The translations under genes and the position numbers were made by a program. Positions 1-7,621 of a DNA stretch of 56,278 nt are shown in pieces. This DNA is from SYIM01 sp041182885 (GTDB taxonomy: Bacteria; Pseudomonadota; Gammaproteobacteria; Burkholderiales; Burkholderiaceae_E). The stretch's first letter is position 1; each line of letters starts with the position of its first letter. Where the stretch lies: contig JBMSQB010000018.1 in assembly GCA_049423065.1 (NCBI GenBank), positions 1-56,278 on the forward strand. The letters run 5' to 3'. The notes under the pieces are model-generated. The model had not been told where the DNA came from and did no database searches. It was given only the letters and a program-made list of their open reading frames with translations.

Positions 1-55
1 AACTCCCGACCTACGCCTTGTAAGGGCGCCGCTCTACCAACTGAGCTAAGCACCC
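1..55 (-). tRNA. tRNA-Val (anticodon TAC), 3' part beyond the window
   Basis: Read on the minus strand from 55, the sequence begins GGGTGC (acceptor stem), continues with a D arm (AGCTCAGTTGGTAGAGC), then an anticodon stem-loop GCGCC-CTTACAA-GGCGT whose loop centre is TAC, the valine anticodon. The variable region and the start of the T arm follow (AGGTCGGGAGTT), and the window edge cuts the rest. A strong promoter lies just upstream at 73-101. The gene lies downstream of hupB on the same strand. Confidence 0.93.
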
Positions 56-72
56 GGTCGAGCAAAACAAAG

Positions 73-101
73 ATTATAAGGAAAAGACACACGTACCGCA
101 A
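73..101 (-). promoter_or_regulatory. sigma-70 promoter of the tRNA-Val gene
   Basis: On the minus strand the -35 box is TTGCGG (96-101) and the -10 box is a perfect TATAAT (73-78), with a 17-base spacer. The -10 box ends 17 bases before the first base of the tRNA, so transcription would start a few bases upstream of the mature 5' end, as expected for a stable-RNA promoter. Confidence 0.82.
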
Positions 102-139
102 ACTGGAGCGCCCACCGCGCGCCCATGTTTTGATCCTGT

Positions 140-412
140 TCAGTTGATCGCGTCTTTGAGCGCCTTGCCGGGACGAAACTTCGGCACATTGGCCTTCTTG
201 ATCTTGATTGCGGCCCCGGTTCGGGGGTTGCGACCCGTACGGGCCGCGCGCTTGCCCACTGCAAACGTGCCGAAGCCCACCAGAGTCACGGTTCCGCCCT
301 TCTTGAGCGTGGTGCGGACCGCACCGATCAGCGCATCGAGCGAGCGGCCAGCCGCCGCCTTGGAGATGTCTGCTTGTTTGGCGATGTGCTCGATCAGTTC
401 GTTCTTGTTCAC
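140..412 (-). CDS. hupB: HU family DNA-binding protein (HU-beta type)
   Basis: A 90-residue nucleoid protein. The start is GTG at 412, giving (M)NKNELIEHIAKQADISK, with an AGGGG ribosome-binding site a few bases upstream. Reading further upstream gives non-HU sequence, so longer starts are rejected. The dimerisation helices occupy roughly residues 1-45. The beta-arm with the family signature GRNPRTGAAIKIKK is near residues 60-75, and the usual VPKFRPGKALKDAIN tail follows. HU bends DNA non-specifically and organises the nucleoid. In many Proteobacteria hupB lies directly behind lon; here the upstream neighbour is a Bug gene instead. Downstream, a weak bulged GC hairpin around 104-125 precedes the tRNA promoter. 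Identification is secure; the paralogue letter is less so. Confidence 0.95.
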   Translation of the reverse strand: MNKNELIEHIAKQADISKAAAGRSLDALIGAVRTTLKKGGTVTLVGFGTFAVGKRAARTGRNPRTGAAIKIKKANVPKFRPGKALKDAIN

Positions 413-488
413 TATGGTCCCCTTGTCACACGATAAAAAACGCCGGCCGCAGAGAATCTTTGAGCCAACGTGGAAAAAAAGAGCGCGT

Positions 489-517
489 ATTAAATCGCTG
501 GTGAACGCTGCTGTCAA
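489..517 (-). promoter_or_regulatory. sigma-70 promoter of hupB
   Basis: On the minus strand a perfect -35 TTGACA (512-517) is followed after 17 bases by -10 TTTAAT (489-494). The predicted start, near 482, gives a leader of about 70 bases that includes a run of seven T. Promoter strength fits an abundant nucleoid protein. Confidence 0.75.
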
Positions 518-611
518 TCGAACCGCGTCGCTGCAGTCGACCGCTCGAAGCAGGCTGGACCAGCAAAGCCACGAGCGGTGTCAGACGGCAATCGCAGTTC
601 GATTCGCGCCA

Positions 612-1577
612 TCATGAACCTCGCAGCCCGGCATCGCGGATGAGCCGTCCGCGGGCAGCGAACTCGCGCTCGACCACGCGGGCAAGCTCGGCGGGGTCGC
701 TGGCAACAACAATGAGTCCCCCCGCCGCCAGCTTGTCCCGGTTCTCCTGGTCTGAGATTGCACGACGAATTTCGCTGCTCAGTCGCATCTGTATCGGGGC
801 CGGCAAATTGGCTGGCGCAAAAAACGCAAGCCACGAGTCCATCTCGAATCCGGCATAGGTCTCCGCGACGGTCGCGACATCAGGCAAGCCCGGATACCGC
901 GCAGCGCTGGTCACCGCAATGGCGCGCAGGCGGCCTGACTGGACATGCGGAAGGATGGTGATCGCGCTTGCAAACACCATGGAGATCTGCCCACCGATCA
1001 GGTCGGCAATGGCGGGGGCGCCGCCCTTGTAGGGAACGTGAACAAGCGAGGCGCCGGAGCGTTCACGCAGCAACTCGCCCGACAGATGATGCGGCGATCC
1101 CGCGCCCGAGCTTCCGAAGCCCCCCTTGTCCGGATTTTTTCGCAGCCATTCGATCAGTTCCGGCAGCGTGCGCGCCGGGACCCCTGGGTGGCAGACCAGC
1201 ACGATCGGGTTGGCCGCCGCTAGAGTGAGCGGAGTGAAGTCGCGGATCGGGTGATAGCTTGGCGTTGCGGTCATGTGCGTGCTCGAGGCATGCGTGGAAT
1301 CGGTGCCAAGCAGAAAGGTGTAGCCGTCGGGGGCGGCGCGGGCCACATGCTCGGTGCCGATGATGCCGCTTGCGCCTGCGCGGTTCTCAACCACCACCGG
1401 CTGACCGATCGCAGCCGAGACCTTTTGCGCAACCATTCGCCCCAGGGCATCGGTCGAGGCGCCAGGCGGGTAAGGCACCACCAGCCGAACCGGTCGATCG
1501 GGCCACGCGGACTGGGCGGTGAGTGCGCCTGGCAGCGCCAGCAGTGGCAGGGTCTGGATCAGGTGTCTGCGTTTCAT
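612..1577 (-). CDS. Bug family (TctC-type) periplasmic solute-binding protein 1
   Basis: A 321-residue Bug receptor with an N-terminal export signal (MKRRHLIQTLPLLALPGALTAQ, cleavage near residue 22). Family landmarks are visible: a glycine-rich ligand loop (PYPPGASTDALGR), VVVENRAGASG, the conserved HVPYKG motif followed by IADLIGGQ, and the GRLRAIAV strand. Bug proteins bind carboxylates or other small organics for tripartite tricarboxylate transporters, but no TctA or TctB permease is in the window. The gene is transcribed divergently from the FMN reductase at 1788. The start ATG is preceded by GAGAG. The ligand cannot be read from the sequence. Confidence 0.92.
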   Translation of the reverse strand: MKRRHLIQTLPLLALPGALTAQSAWPDRPVRLVVPYPPGASTDALGRMVAQKVSAAIGQPVVVENRAGASGIIGTEHVARAAPDGYTFLLGTDSTHASSTHMTATPSYHPIRDFTPLTLAAANPIVLVCHPGVPARTLPELIEWLRKNPDKGGFGSSGAGSPHHLSGELLRERSGASLVHVPYKGGAPAIADLIGGQISMVFASAITILPHVQSGRLRAIAVTSAARYPGLPDVATVAETYAGFEMDSWLAFFAPANLPAPIQMRLSSEIRRAISDQENRDKLAAGGLIVVASDPAELARVVEREFAARGRLIRDAGLRGS

Positions 1578-1605
1578 ACGATGCTCTCATGACTCGAACG
1601 CATTC

Positions 1606-1635
1606 AGCCTAGAGGCGCGGCCAGACTCGTGTCAA
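1606..1635 (-). promoter_or_regulatory. candidate promoter of Bug gene 1
   Basis: On the minus strand a perfect -35 TTGACA (1630-1635) and a -10 TAGGCT (1606-1611) are separated by 18 bases, about 30 bases ahead of the Bug start codon. The -10 keeps only the key TA...T positions, so strength is uncertain. Confidence 0.5.
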
Positions 1636-1674
1636 TCTCGGCGCCGGTTCAGGCCGTTCCGGTATTGGGTCGGC

Positions 1675-1703
1675 TTGACGGTATCATCAGCAAGGGCTGT
1701 ATC
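1675..1703 (+). promoter_or_regulatory. candidate promoter of the FMN reductase gene
   Basis: -35 TTGACG (1675-1680) and -10 TGTATC (1698-1703) with a 17-base spacer, giving a leader of roughly 80 bases before the ATG at 1788. It lies back to back with the Bug promoter, about 40 bases away, so one regulator could control both. Confidence 0.5.
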
Positions 1704-1787
1704 CAGCCGTCATGAGCGATGGATCAGGCAGTACGCCGGTTTCATCACACCTTCCCTCCTTTCCCACCTCTTTAACGCGGATTCAAC

Positions 1788-2348
1788 ATGAGTGCATTGA
1801 AAGTCGTTGCCTTGTCCGGAAGCCTCAGGGCAAAAAGCTATAACAACGCTGCGCTGCAGGCGGCGGCAGCGCTCGCGCCCGACGGCATGTCCATCCGGGT
1901 CGTTGATTATTCGGCCGTGCCGCTCTACAACGGCGACTTGCAGGCCAAGGGATTCCCGGCGAGTGTGCAGGCGCTGGGCGCGGAAATCGCACAGGCCGAC
2001 GGTCTGCTCATTGCAAGCCCCGAGTACAACTTTTCTGTGAGCGGTGTTCTGAAAAACGCAATCGACTGGCTTTCGCGACTGAACCCGCAACCCTTCAAGG
2101 GCAAGCCCACCGCAATTCTGTCGGCCACCATGGGCCCACTCGGCGGCGCACGCAGCCAGTACGATCTTCGCAAGATCATTGGCGGCCTGGAAGCCAACGT
2201 TCTGACAAAGCCCGAGGTGTTCATCGGCGCGTGTCACACCCGGTTCAACGAGCAGGGAGAGTTGACGGATGAGGCGACACGCAAGATCATCGCCGAACAG
2301 ATGCTTGCGTTGCAGAACTGGATCCGGCAGCTGGGTCCCAGAGGCTGA
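1788..2348 (+). CDS. NAD(P)H-dependent FMN reductase family protein
   Basis: A 186-residue flavodoxin-fold protein with the family's phosphate-binding loop near the start (LSGSLRAKSYN, about residues 9-19) and the flavin-contact motif SPEYNFSVSGVLKNAIDW (about 77-94). An SATMGPLGGAR loop follows in the C-terminal half. Members reduce FMN, quinones, chromate or azo dyes with NAD(P)H; some feed reduced flavin to monooxygenases. It has no signal peptide, so it is cytoplasmic. It stands alone between a divergent Bug gene and, after two hairpins, the first Liv operon. Which acceptor is physiological cannot be told from sequence. Confidence 0.9.
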   Translation: MSALKVVALSGSLRAKSYNNAALQAAAALAPDGMSIRVVDYSAVPLYNGDLQAKGFPASVQALGAEIAQADGLLIASPEYNFSVSGVLKNAIDWLSRLNPQPFKGKPTAILSATMGPLGGARSQYDLRKIIGGLEANVLTKPEVFIGACHTRFNEQGELTDEATRKIIAEQMLALQNWIRQLGPRG

Positions 2349-2363
2349 GGTTTCGGAAGCGTT

Positions 2364-2424
2364 TGTGCGCAGCGGTCGCGGCGCACACTCGTCACACCAT
2401 GTCGGGGGCAACGCACCCCCGACA
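2364..2424 (+). terminator. two hairpins after the FMN reductase gene
   Basis: Two inverted repeats follow the stop codon. TGTGCGC (2364-2370) pairs with GCGCACA (2381-2387) across a 10-base loop. TGTCGGGGG (2400-2408) pairs perfectly over 9 bp with CCCCCGACA (2416-2424) across a 7-base loop. Neither is followed by a T tract, so intrinsic termination is not certain. They separate the reductase from the Liv operon. Confidence 0.45.
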
Positions 2425-2496
2425 GCAGGCCACTCGCCGGAATAGTGCGAGGGCCGATATTTCGCCGGACCACCCCGGCATTTGGAGGAGACAGAC

Positions 2497-3663
2497 ATGA
2501 CCAGATTGATTTCCACCCTGCGCAGGCAGGCCCTCGCCCTCTCGGCGGGCGCAGCATTCACGCTGTTCGCCGCCGGAGCGCTGGCGCAGACGACGGTTCG
2601 GATCGGCATGATCACCGACAGGGTCGGTCCGGCCAAGCCTTATGCCGAGCCGGTGGCCATCGGCGCGGCCTTTGCGGTCAAGCAACTCAATGCCCAGGGC
2701 GGGTTGCTGGGTCGCCCGATCGAACTGCTCACCGAAGACGATCAAGGCCGCCCCGACGTGTCCGCCACAGCGGCGCGCAAGCTCGTCGATCAGGGCGTTG
2801 CATTCATTTTGTCGGTATCGCTCACGCCCGCCACGCAGCAGGCGCAAAGCGTATCGCTTGAAACCAGGACCCCGCACATGACGCCGTCGAACAGCGGCGA
2901 CACGCTCACCACGCAGATCGACAACCCGAATTTCTGGCAGACCGGACCACTGGGCTCAACGCAAATCGCCACGCTCCTTGCCTATGCGCGCTCCAAGAAT
3001 TTCAAACGTGTCGCGCTGATCACCGACAACTCCGACCTCGGGCAGTTGATCAACCGGTTCTTCAAGGCCGGCCTCGAGAAAGCAGGCATTCAGGTGGTCG
3101 CGGAGGAAGTGGTTCCGCGGGGCGCCAATACCGCCGAGCCGCAGATGCAGAAGATTCGCGCTGCCACGCCCGAGGCGCTCTTCATGGCTGGCGTGCTCAC
3201 ACCGGAAAACGTGCTGATTCTGCGTGCTTACCGGCAACTCGGGCTCAAGACCCCGGTGCTTGGCAACTACAACCTGTCTGTCCCCCAGTACACGGCGGTC
3301 GCCAAGGGCCTGCTTGACGGCGTCGTGTTCGTTGATGCGTTTGACCCCGCCAAGGCCGAAACCGCTCGCTTTATCGAGGCCTACCGCAAGGACTCGGGTG
3401 CCGAGCCCTACAACCTGATGGGCTACGGCTATGACGGCGTCATGATGGTCGCCGATGCCATCCGCAGGGCCGGCAGTACCGACAAGGAAAAGGTCCGCGC
3501 AGCGATGCAGGCAACCACTGGTTATGTCGGTGTGATGGGCGGCGCGGGCGCCACCTATCAGTTCCGTGAGGGCAAGCGCACCGGCTTCGACCCCAACGGC
3601 ATGGTGGTGCGCGTTTATGAGGGCGACCGCCAGGGCCGGGTGGTGCACGTCGGGCTCAAGTGA
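2497..3663 (+). CDS. Liv-type ABC transporter substrate-binding protein 1
   Basis: A 388-residue periplasmic binding protein of the branched-chain amino acid type (Peripla_BP_6). The ATG at 2497 is chosen because GGAGGAG (2484-2490) lies 6 bases upstream; an in-frame TTG at 2482 would overlap that site. The signal peptide runs to about AGALAQ (residues 26-31). The mature part opens with TTVRIGMITD and continues with the PYAEPVAIGAAFAVKQLN and LLGRPIELLTEDDQ segments typical of LivK relatives, which bind amino acids, amides, urea or aromatic acids. It is the first gene of a five-gene transporter operon. The ligand is unknown. Confidence 0.93.
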   Translation: MTRLISTLRRQALALSAGAAFTLFAAGALAQTTVRIGMITDRVGPAKPYAEPVAIGAAFAVKQLNAQGGLLGRPIELLTEDDQGRPDVSATAARKLVDQGVAFILSVSLTPATQQAQSVSLETRTPHMTPSNSGDTLTTQIDNPNFWQTGPLGSTQIATLLAYARSKNFKRVALITDNSDLGQLINRFFKAGLEKAGIQVVAEEVVPRGANTAEPQMQKIRAATPEALFMAGVLTPENVLILRAYRQLGLKTPVLGNYNLSVPQYTAVAKGLLDGVVFVDAFDPAKAETARFIEAYRKDSGAEPYNLMGYGYDGVMMVADAIRRAGSTDKEKVRAAMQATTGYVGVMGGAGATYQFREGKRTGFDPNGMVVRVYEGDRQGRVVHVGLK

Positions 3664-3671
3664 TCTTCGGC

Positions 3672-3685
3672 GCGAAGCGCTTCGC
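3672..3685. repeat. 14-bp perfect palindrome between binding-protein and permease genes
   Basis: GCGAAGCGCTTCGC is self-complementary and sits 8 bases after the binding-protein stop, ahead of the LivH-type start at 3706. In RNA it would form a short hairpin that could protect the upstream transcript or lower permease expression. No clear ribosome-binding site is seen for the following gene. Confidence 0.4.
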
Positions 3686-3705
3686 CGTTTCGCGCCCGAC
3701 GCTTC

Positions 3706-4587
3706 ATGCGTGATTTTCTTGAACTGCTGGTCAGTGCGACGGCGAGCGGCTGCATTTACGGGTTGCTCGCGCTCGCTTACCTGCTGATGACCCGCCCGAC
3801 CGGCATCATCAATTTTGCAGTCGGCGAATGGGGCATGGTTGGCGCCTTCGCAGGTTTCGTACTGCTCTCGGCATGGAACGTCCCCTACTTCCTCGGCCTG
3901 CCCCTGGTTGTGCTCGTGATGCTTCTTACGGGCTGGGCAACGGAGCGTCTCACTGTGAGGCCGCTCGTCGAGCGGGGAGCGCCAGTGCTCGCGCCCATCC
4001 TCGCCCTCCTGGGCATGCTGGTGGTGTTCCGCGAACTGGTCTCGGTGGGGTTCGGTCCCGACCCGCGGCCCGTGCCTGGCGCGTTCGGCTTCGGTCGACT
4101 CGAGCTGGGACTTCTCGCAGGGTCTTATCAGAGTTTCTTCATCATTGGTTGCACGCTCGCGGTGTTCGCGGGAACGTGGCTGTTCTTTGAGCGAACCCTG
4201 ACCGGTCGAAGCTTTGAGGCCGTGGCCATCGACCGCCGCGCTGCGGCGCTGATGGGGATCAACCTTGCGCGGGTCACCGCGCTTGCGTTTGCCGCGGGCG
4301 CAGCGGTTGCGGGGTTCGCGGGGCTCCTCGTGTCGGCCAATGTTTCGGCCCACTTCATGATGGGGCTGCCGCTTGCCATTCAGGGATTCACCGCGCTGGT
4401 GATCGGCGGCGTCGGCCGCGTGGAGGGGGCGTTGCTGGGCGGGCTGATCCTCGCCTTCACGGAGCAGTTCATCGTGCGCTACGCCCCGGTTCCGGCCGGA
4501 CTTGCGATGGGTGTGCCCCTGGTGCTTCTGATTGCCTTCCTGCTGGTGCGCCCCACCGGGTTGCTGCGCGCCCGCGAGGCCCGCTGA
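3706..4587 (+). CDS. Liv-type ABC transporter permease 1 (LivH family)
   Basis: A 293-residue polytopic inner-membrane permease with about eight hydrophobic segments. The start of the family fold is visible in LLVSATASGCIYGLLALAYL and TRPTGIINFAVGEWGMVGAF. The ABC-coupling region near the end of the fourth cytoplasmic loop reads RRAAALMGINLARVTALAF. It would form a heterodimer with the LivM-type permease, whose start overlaps its stop codon by one base (TGATG at 4585-4589). ATG 3706 is the only plausible start, although the Shine-Dalgarno signal is weak. This is part of the transporter at 2497-7040. Confidence 0.92.
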   Translation: MRDFLELLVSATASGCIYGLLALAYLLMTRPTGIINFAVGEWGMVGAFAGFVLLSAWNVPYFLGLPLVVLVMLLTGWATERLTVRPLVERGAPVLAPILALLGMLVVFRELVSVGFGPDPRPVPGAFGFGRLELGLLAGSYQSFFIIGCTLAVFAGTWLFFERTLTGRSFEAVAIDRRAAALMGINLARVTALAFAAGAAVAGFAGLLVSANVSAHFMMGLPLAIQGFTALVIGGVGRVEGALLGGLILAFTEQFIVRYAPVPAGLAMGVPLVLLIAFLLVRPTGLLRAREAR

Positions 4588-5537
4588 TGAAATCACTCAT
4601 CGGCTATCTTGTTGCCGCGCTTGTTCTCTCGGCGCTTGCTTTCGTTCTGGGGGCTTATCAGACCGACATCTACCGGAAACTTTTGCTGTGGGTCACCCTC
4701 GCCCTGGGCTACAACTTTCTGTTCGGCATTTCCGGGCAGGTTGCATTTTCGCATTTCACCTTCTACGGGATCGGCGCCTACAGCATCGTCATTCTCACCA
4801 CGCAGTTGCAGTGGGCACTGCCGCTTGCGGTGCCAGCCGCTGTGCTGATCTGTGCGCTCGCGGCGCTGGTGGTGGCCATTCCGGCAACGCGACTGGATGG
4901 CTTCTATCTGGCGCTTGCCACGCTGGCCTTTGCGCAGCTTTTCGTTGTGCTTCTCAACGAGGGCGGGAGCGTGACGGGTGGAACGGGAGGGCTCGCGAAT
5001 TACCGCATTCCCGAGATCGCCGGGTTTCGCATCACGGGGCCGTGGTACACGGTGGTGATTGTGGTGTTGATGCTGGGCACGCTCGCCGTGCTCTGGCGCC
5101 TGGATCGCTCGTACTTCGGACGTGCCTGCCGCGCGGTACGCGACAACCCCGAAGCTGCGGCTGCCATGGGTATTGACCCGCGCCGAACCCGCGTCATTGC
5201 CTATGTCATCACCAGTGCGCTCGCAGGCCTTGCCGGCATCGTGTATGCCTTCGTCGACAACACGGTGAACCCGGTGATCTTCGGCCTCGAAAACGCATTC
5301 CTGCTGCTCTTCATGGTGATTATCGGGGGCTCGGGCAGCCACGCGGGCGCCATCATCGGCGCAATCCTCCTTTACCTGATGCCGTTTGTGTTGTCGCCGC
5401 TCATCGGTCACCACCACGCGCTGGTTTTTGGTCTGGTCATGGTGCTGGCTGTCCTGTTTCAGCCTCGTGGCCTGATCGGACTCTGGGAGGCACTGCGGGG
5501 TCGGCGTCTCGCGCAGTCGCGAGGACCGTCGCAATGA
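4587..5537 (+). CDS. Liv-type ABC transporter permease 1 (LivM family)
   Basis: A 316-residue permease of the LivM family with 8-10 hydrophobic segments. The family signature around residues 40-60 reads LALGYNFLFGISGQVAFSH. The ATPase-contact loop is near residue 170-200 (YFGRACRAVRDNPEAAAAMG). The C-terminal domain contains GGSGSHAGAIIGA and the common ending LFQPRGLIGLW. Translation is coupled at both ends: it overlaps the LivH stop by one base and shares ATGA with the next ATPase gene. Confidence 0.93.
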   Translation: MKSLIGYLVAALVLSALAFVLGAYQTDIYRKLLLWVTLALGYNFLFGISGQVAFSHFTFYGIGAYSIVILTTQLQWALPLAVPAAVLICALAALVVAIPATRLDGFYLALATLAFAQLFVVLLNEGGSVTGGTGGLANYRIPEIAGFRITGPWYTVVIVVLMLGTLAVLWRLDRSYFGRACRAVRDNPEAAAAMGIDPRRTRVIAYVITSALAGLAGIVYAFVDNTVNPVIFGLENAFLLLFMVIIGGSGSHAGAIIGAILLYLMPFVLSPLIGHHHALVFGLVMVLAVLFQPRGLIGLWEALRGRRLAQSRGPSQ

Positions 5538-6322
5538 CCGGGTCCGCTGCCCTGCTTCAGGTACGCGGCCTCTCCAGGCGGTTCGGCGGTCTTCAGGCCG
5601 TCGCCGATCTGAGCTTCGACGCCCGCGAGGGTGAGGTGCTGGGGGTCATTGGGCCGAACGGCGCCGGCAAAAGCACCACCTTCAACATGATCGCTGGCGC
5701 GCTCGTGCCGTCGGCAGGCTCCATTCAGTTTGATGGTCGATCGCTCGCGGGTCTCCCCACCCATGCGTTCGCTGCGCGCGGCATCATGCGCACGTTTCAG
5801 CACAACAAACCCTTCCCCAGCATGACGCTGCTCGAGAACGTATCGGTCGGCATGCACACCCGGATCGGATGCACGCTCTGGCAGGTGATCGGCGCAACGC
5901 CTTCGGCGCGACAGGCGGAAGCGCAATGCCGCGCGCGTGCCGCCGAGATGATCGACTTTGTCGGTCTTGGCGACTGGCTGGAGGCCGACGTGTCGACGCT
6001 CTCCTTTGGACAGGGCCGCTTGCTGGAGATTGCGCGGGCGCTGGCAGGATCGCCCCGACTGTTGCTGTTCGACGAGCCAGCGGCCGGCCTGTCACCCGCA
6101 GAGTGCGCGCGACTGGGCGAGGTCATTCGCGCGATCGCCTCGCGCAACATCGCGGTGCTTCTGATCGAGCACGACATGCGATTTCTGATGTCGCTTGCCG
6201 ATCGGGTCGTTGTACTCAATTTCGGCCGCCGGATTGCCGAAGGCACGCCTGAGCAGATCCGCGCCGATCCGGCGGTGGTCGAGGCCTATCTCGGTGACCT
6301 GGGGGCGCTTGCCCGTGCTTGA
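5534..6322 (+). CDS. Liv-type ABC transporter ATP-binding protein 1 (LivG family)
   Basis: A 262-residue cytoplasmic ATPase. Walker A is GPNGAGKST (near residue 41), the signature motif is LSFGQGRLLEIARAL, Walker B is LLLFDEPAAGLSPAE and the switch histidine is in IEHDMRF. The C-terminus reads PEQIRADPAVVEAYLG, diagnostic of LivG-type subunits. The start overlaps the LivM stop (ATGA). It pairs with the LivF-type subunit to power the 2497-7040 importer. Confidence 0.94.
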   Translation: MTGSAALLQVRGLSRRFGGLQAVADLSFDAREGEVLGVIGPNGAGKSTTFNMIAGALVPSAGSIQFDGRSLAGLPTHAFAARGIMRTFQHNKPFPSMTLLENVSVGMHTRIGCTLWQVIGATPSARQAEAQCRARAAEMIDFVGLGDWLEADVSTLSFGQGRLLEIARALAGSPRLLLFDEPAAGLSPAECARLGEVIRAIASRNIAVLLIEHDMRFLMSLADRVVVLNFGRRIAEGTPEQIRADPAVVEAYLGDLGALARA

Positions 6323-7040
6323 ACTCTCCATGCTTCATGGCGGCTACACCCAGCACGACACCATCGCCAATGTCACCCTCACGGTCGGCCGCGGGCAAAC
6401 AATTGCGCTGCTGGGCCCGAACGGCGCGGGCAAGAGCACGGTGCTTGCCGCCATTTCCGGGCTTCTGCCCAGGAGAACCGGTTCGATCACCGTCAATGGG
6501 CATGAACTGATCGACCAGCCCTCGCACCGGATCGTCGCGCGCGGAATCGTTCAGGTTCCCGAGGGACGGCGGGTCTTTGCACCACTCAGCGTATTCGACA
6601 ACCTCCGCCTCGGCTCGGTGGGGCTCAGCCCCCACAATGCAGTCGCGGTTCGCGAGCAGCTCGACTTTGTCTATGCGCTCTTCCCCCGCCTCGCCGAAAG
6701 GCGCCAGCAGCTTGCCGGCACGCTCTCGGGCGGGGAACAACAGATGGTTGCCATCGGCCGGGCGCTCATGTCGCGCCCCGCGGTACTGCTCCTGGATGAA
6801 CCGTTTCTGGGCCTTGCGCCGCTTGTGATCCAGGAAATCCGCACGGCGCTTGATGCGCTGAAGCAAAAGGGCTTGACGATGCTGCTCGTGGAGCAGAAGC
6901 TCGACATCGCGCTGTCGTTTGCTGAACGCGCGTATGTGCTCATCAAGGGACGCATTGCGCTGGAGGGGTCGTGTGCCGCACTTGCCGCGAGGACCGATCT
7001 GTCCACCCTTTATTTCGATCTGTCGCGGCGACAGGACTGA
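6315..7040 (+). CDS. Liv-type ABC transporter ATP-binding protein 1 (LivF family)
   Basis: A 241-residue ATPase. The GTG at 6315 is chosen, giving (M)LELSMLHGGYTQHDTI; it overlaps the LivG stop by 8 bases. Further upstream the frame lies inside livG and gives unrelated sequence. Walker A is GPNGAGKST, the LivF hallmark VPEGRRVFAPLSV lies in the Q-loop region, the signature is LSGGEQQMVAIGRAL and Walker B is VLLLDEPFLGLAP. The H-loop position reads LVEQKL with glutamine instead of histidine, as is usual in LivF proteins. It is the last transporter gene of the operon, and the VOC gene follows after 15 bases. Confidence 0.92.
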   Translation: MLELSMLHGGYTQHDTIANVTLTVGRGQTIALLGPNGAGKSTVLAAISGLLPRRTGSITVNGHELIDQPSHRIVARGIVQVPEGRRVFAPLSVFDNLRLGSVGLSPHNAVAVREQLDFVYALFPRLAERRQQLAGTLSGGEQQMVAIGRALMSRPAVLLLDEPFLGLAPLVIQEIRTALDALKQKGLTMLLVEQKLDIALSFAERAYVLIKGRIALEGSCAALAARTDLSTLYFDLSRRQD

Positions 7041-7055
7041 TCCCGGGAGGCTGCC

Positions 7056-7580
7056 ATGTCTGAATTCGTACCGATTCGTCAGCTGCATCATTTTGCATGG
7101 CGGTGCCGCGATGCCGAGGAAACGCGACGCTTCTATGAAGATCTGCTCGGTTTGCCTCTGGTCCATGCGATTCGAAACGAGCGGGTCCCCAGCACCGGTG
7201 ACGAAAATCCGCATCTGCATCTGTTCTTCCAGATGCATGACGGCAGTTGCATCGCCTTCTTTGATCTGGGCGATGGCCAGATCGCAGCGCCATCGCCCAA
7301 CACGCCTTCATGGGTCAATCACCTTGCGCTCCGGGTCGATTCGCTCGAGGCACTCGACGCTGCCCGCAGGCGCCTGATCGATGCGGGTGTTTCCGTGCTG
7401 GGACCCGTGGACCATGACGGGTATGTGCATTCCATCTATTTTTTTGATCCGAACGGGATTCGCCTGGAGCTCACTGCTGAAATCGCGTCGGAGCAGATGT
7501 TGAGCGGCTATCGCGCCGGCGCGCGCCAGCTGTGCGACAGCTGGACCCTCGAAAAGCAGCAACGATCGGCATCGCACTAG
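7056..7580 (+). CDS. VOC family (glyoxalase / extradiol dioxygenase-like) protein
   Basis: A 174-residue vicinal-oxygen-chelate protein. Two beta-alpha-beta-beta-beta modules are visible: the first begins IRQLHHFAWRC (His12), the second WVNHLALRVDS (His89), and the C-terminal YFFDPNGIRLELT supplies Glu138. This H-H-E set matches the metal triad of type I extradiol dioxygenases and related lyases. GGGAGG lies just upstream of ATG 7056. It follows the LivF-type gene closely and precedes an alpha/beta hydrolase, a pairing reminiscent of ring cleavage plus hydrolysis of the cleavage product. The short length also allows a glyoxalase or isomerase role, so the reaction is not assigned. Confidence 0.85.
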   Translation: MSEFVPIRQLHHFAWRCRDAEETRRFYEDLLGLPLVHAIRNERVPSTGDENPHLHLFFQMHDGSCIAFFDLGDGQIAAPSPNTPSWVNHLALRVDSLEALDAARRRLIDAGVSVLGPVDHDGYVHSIYFFDPNGIRLELTAEIASEQMLSGYRAGARQLCDSWTLEKQQRSASH

Positions 7581-7621
7581 GCTTCTTCCACCCTCAGTCT
7601 TCATTCACCGGAGCGCCCGCC

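Noticed and set aside
1..140. tRNA-linked integrative element
   Set aside because: No integrase or repeated tRNA 3' end is visible, and the 3' half of the tRNA lies outside the window.
2956..4596. Long minus-strand open frame (about 546 codons) opposite the first Liv genes
   Set aside because: It is rich in Arg, His, Gln and Glu, matches no family and is antisense to clearly conserved Liv proteins. It is a high-GC codon shadow.
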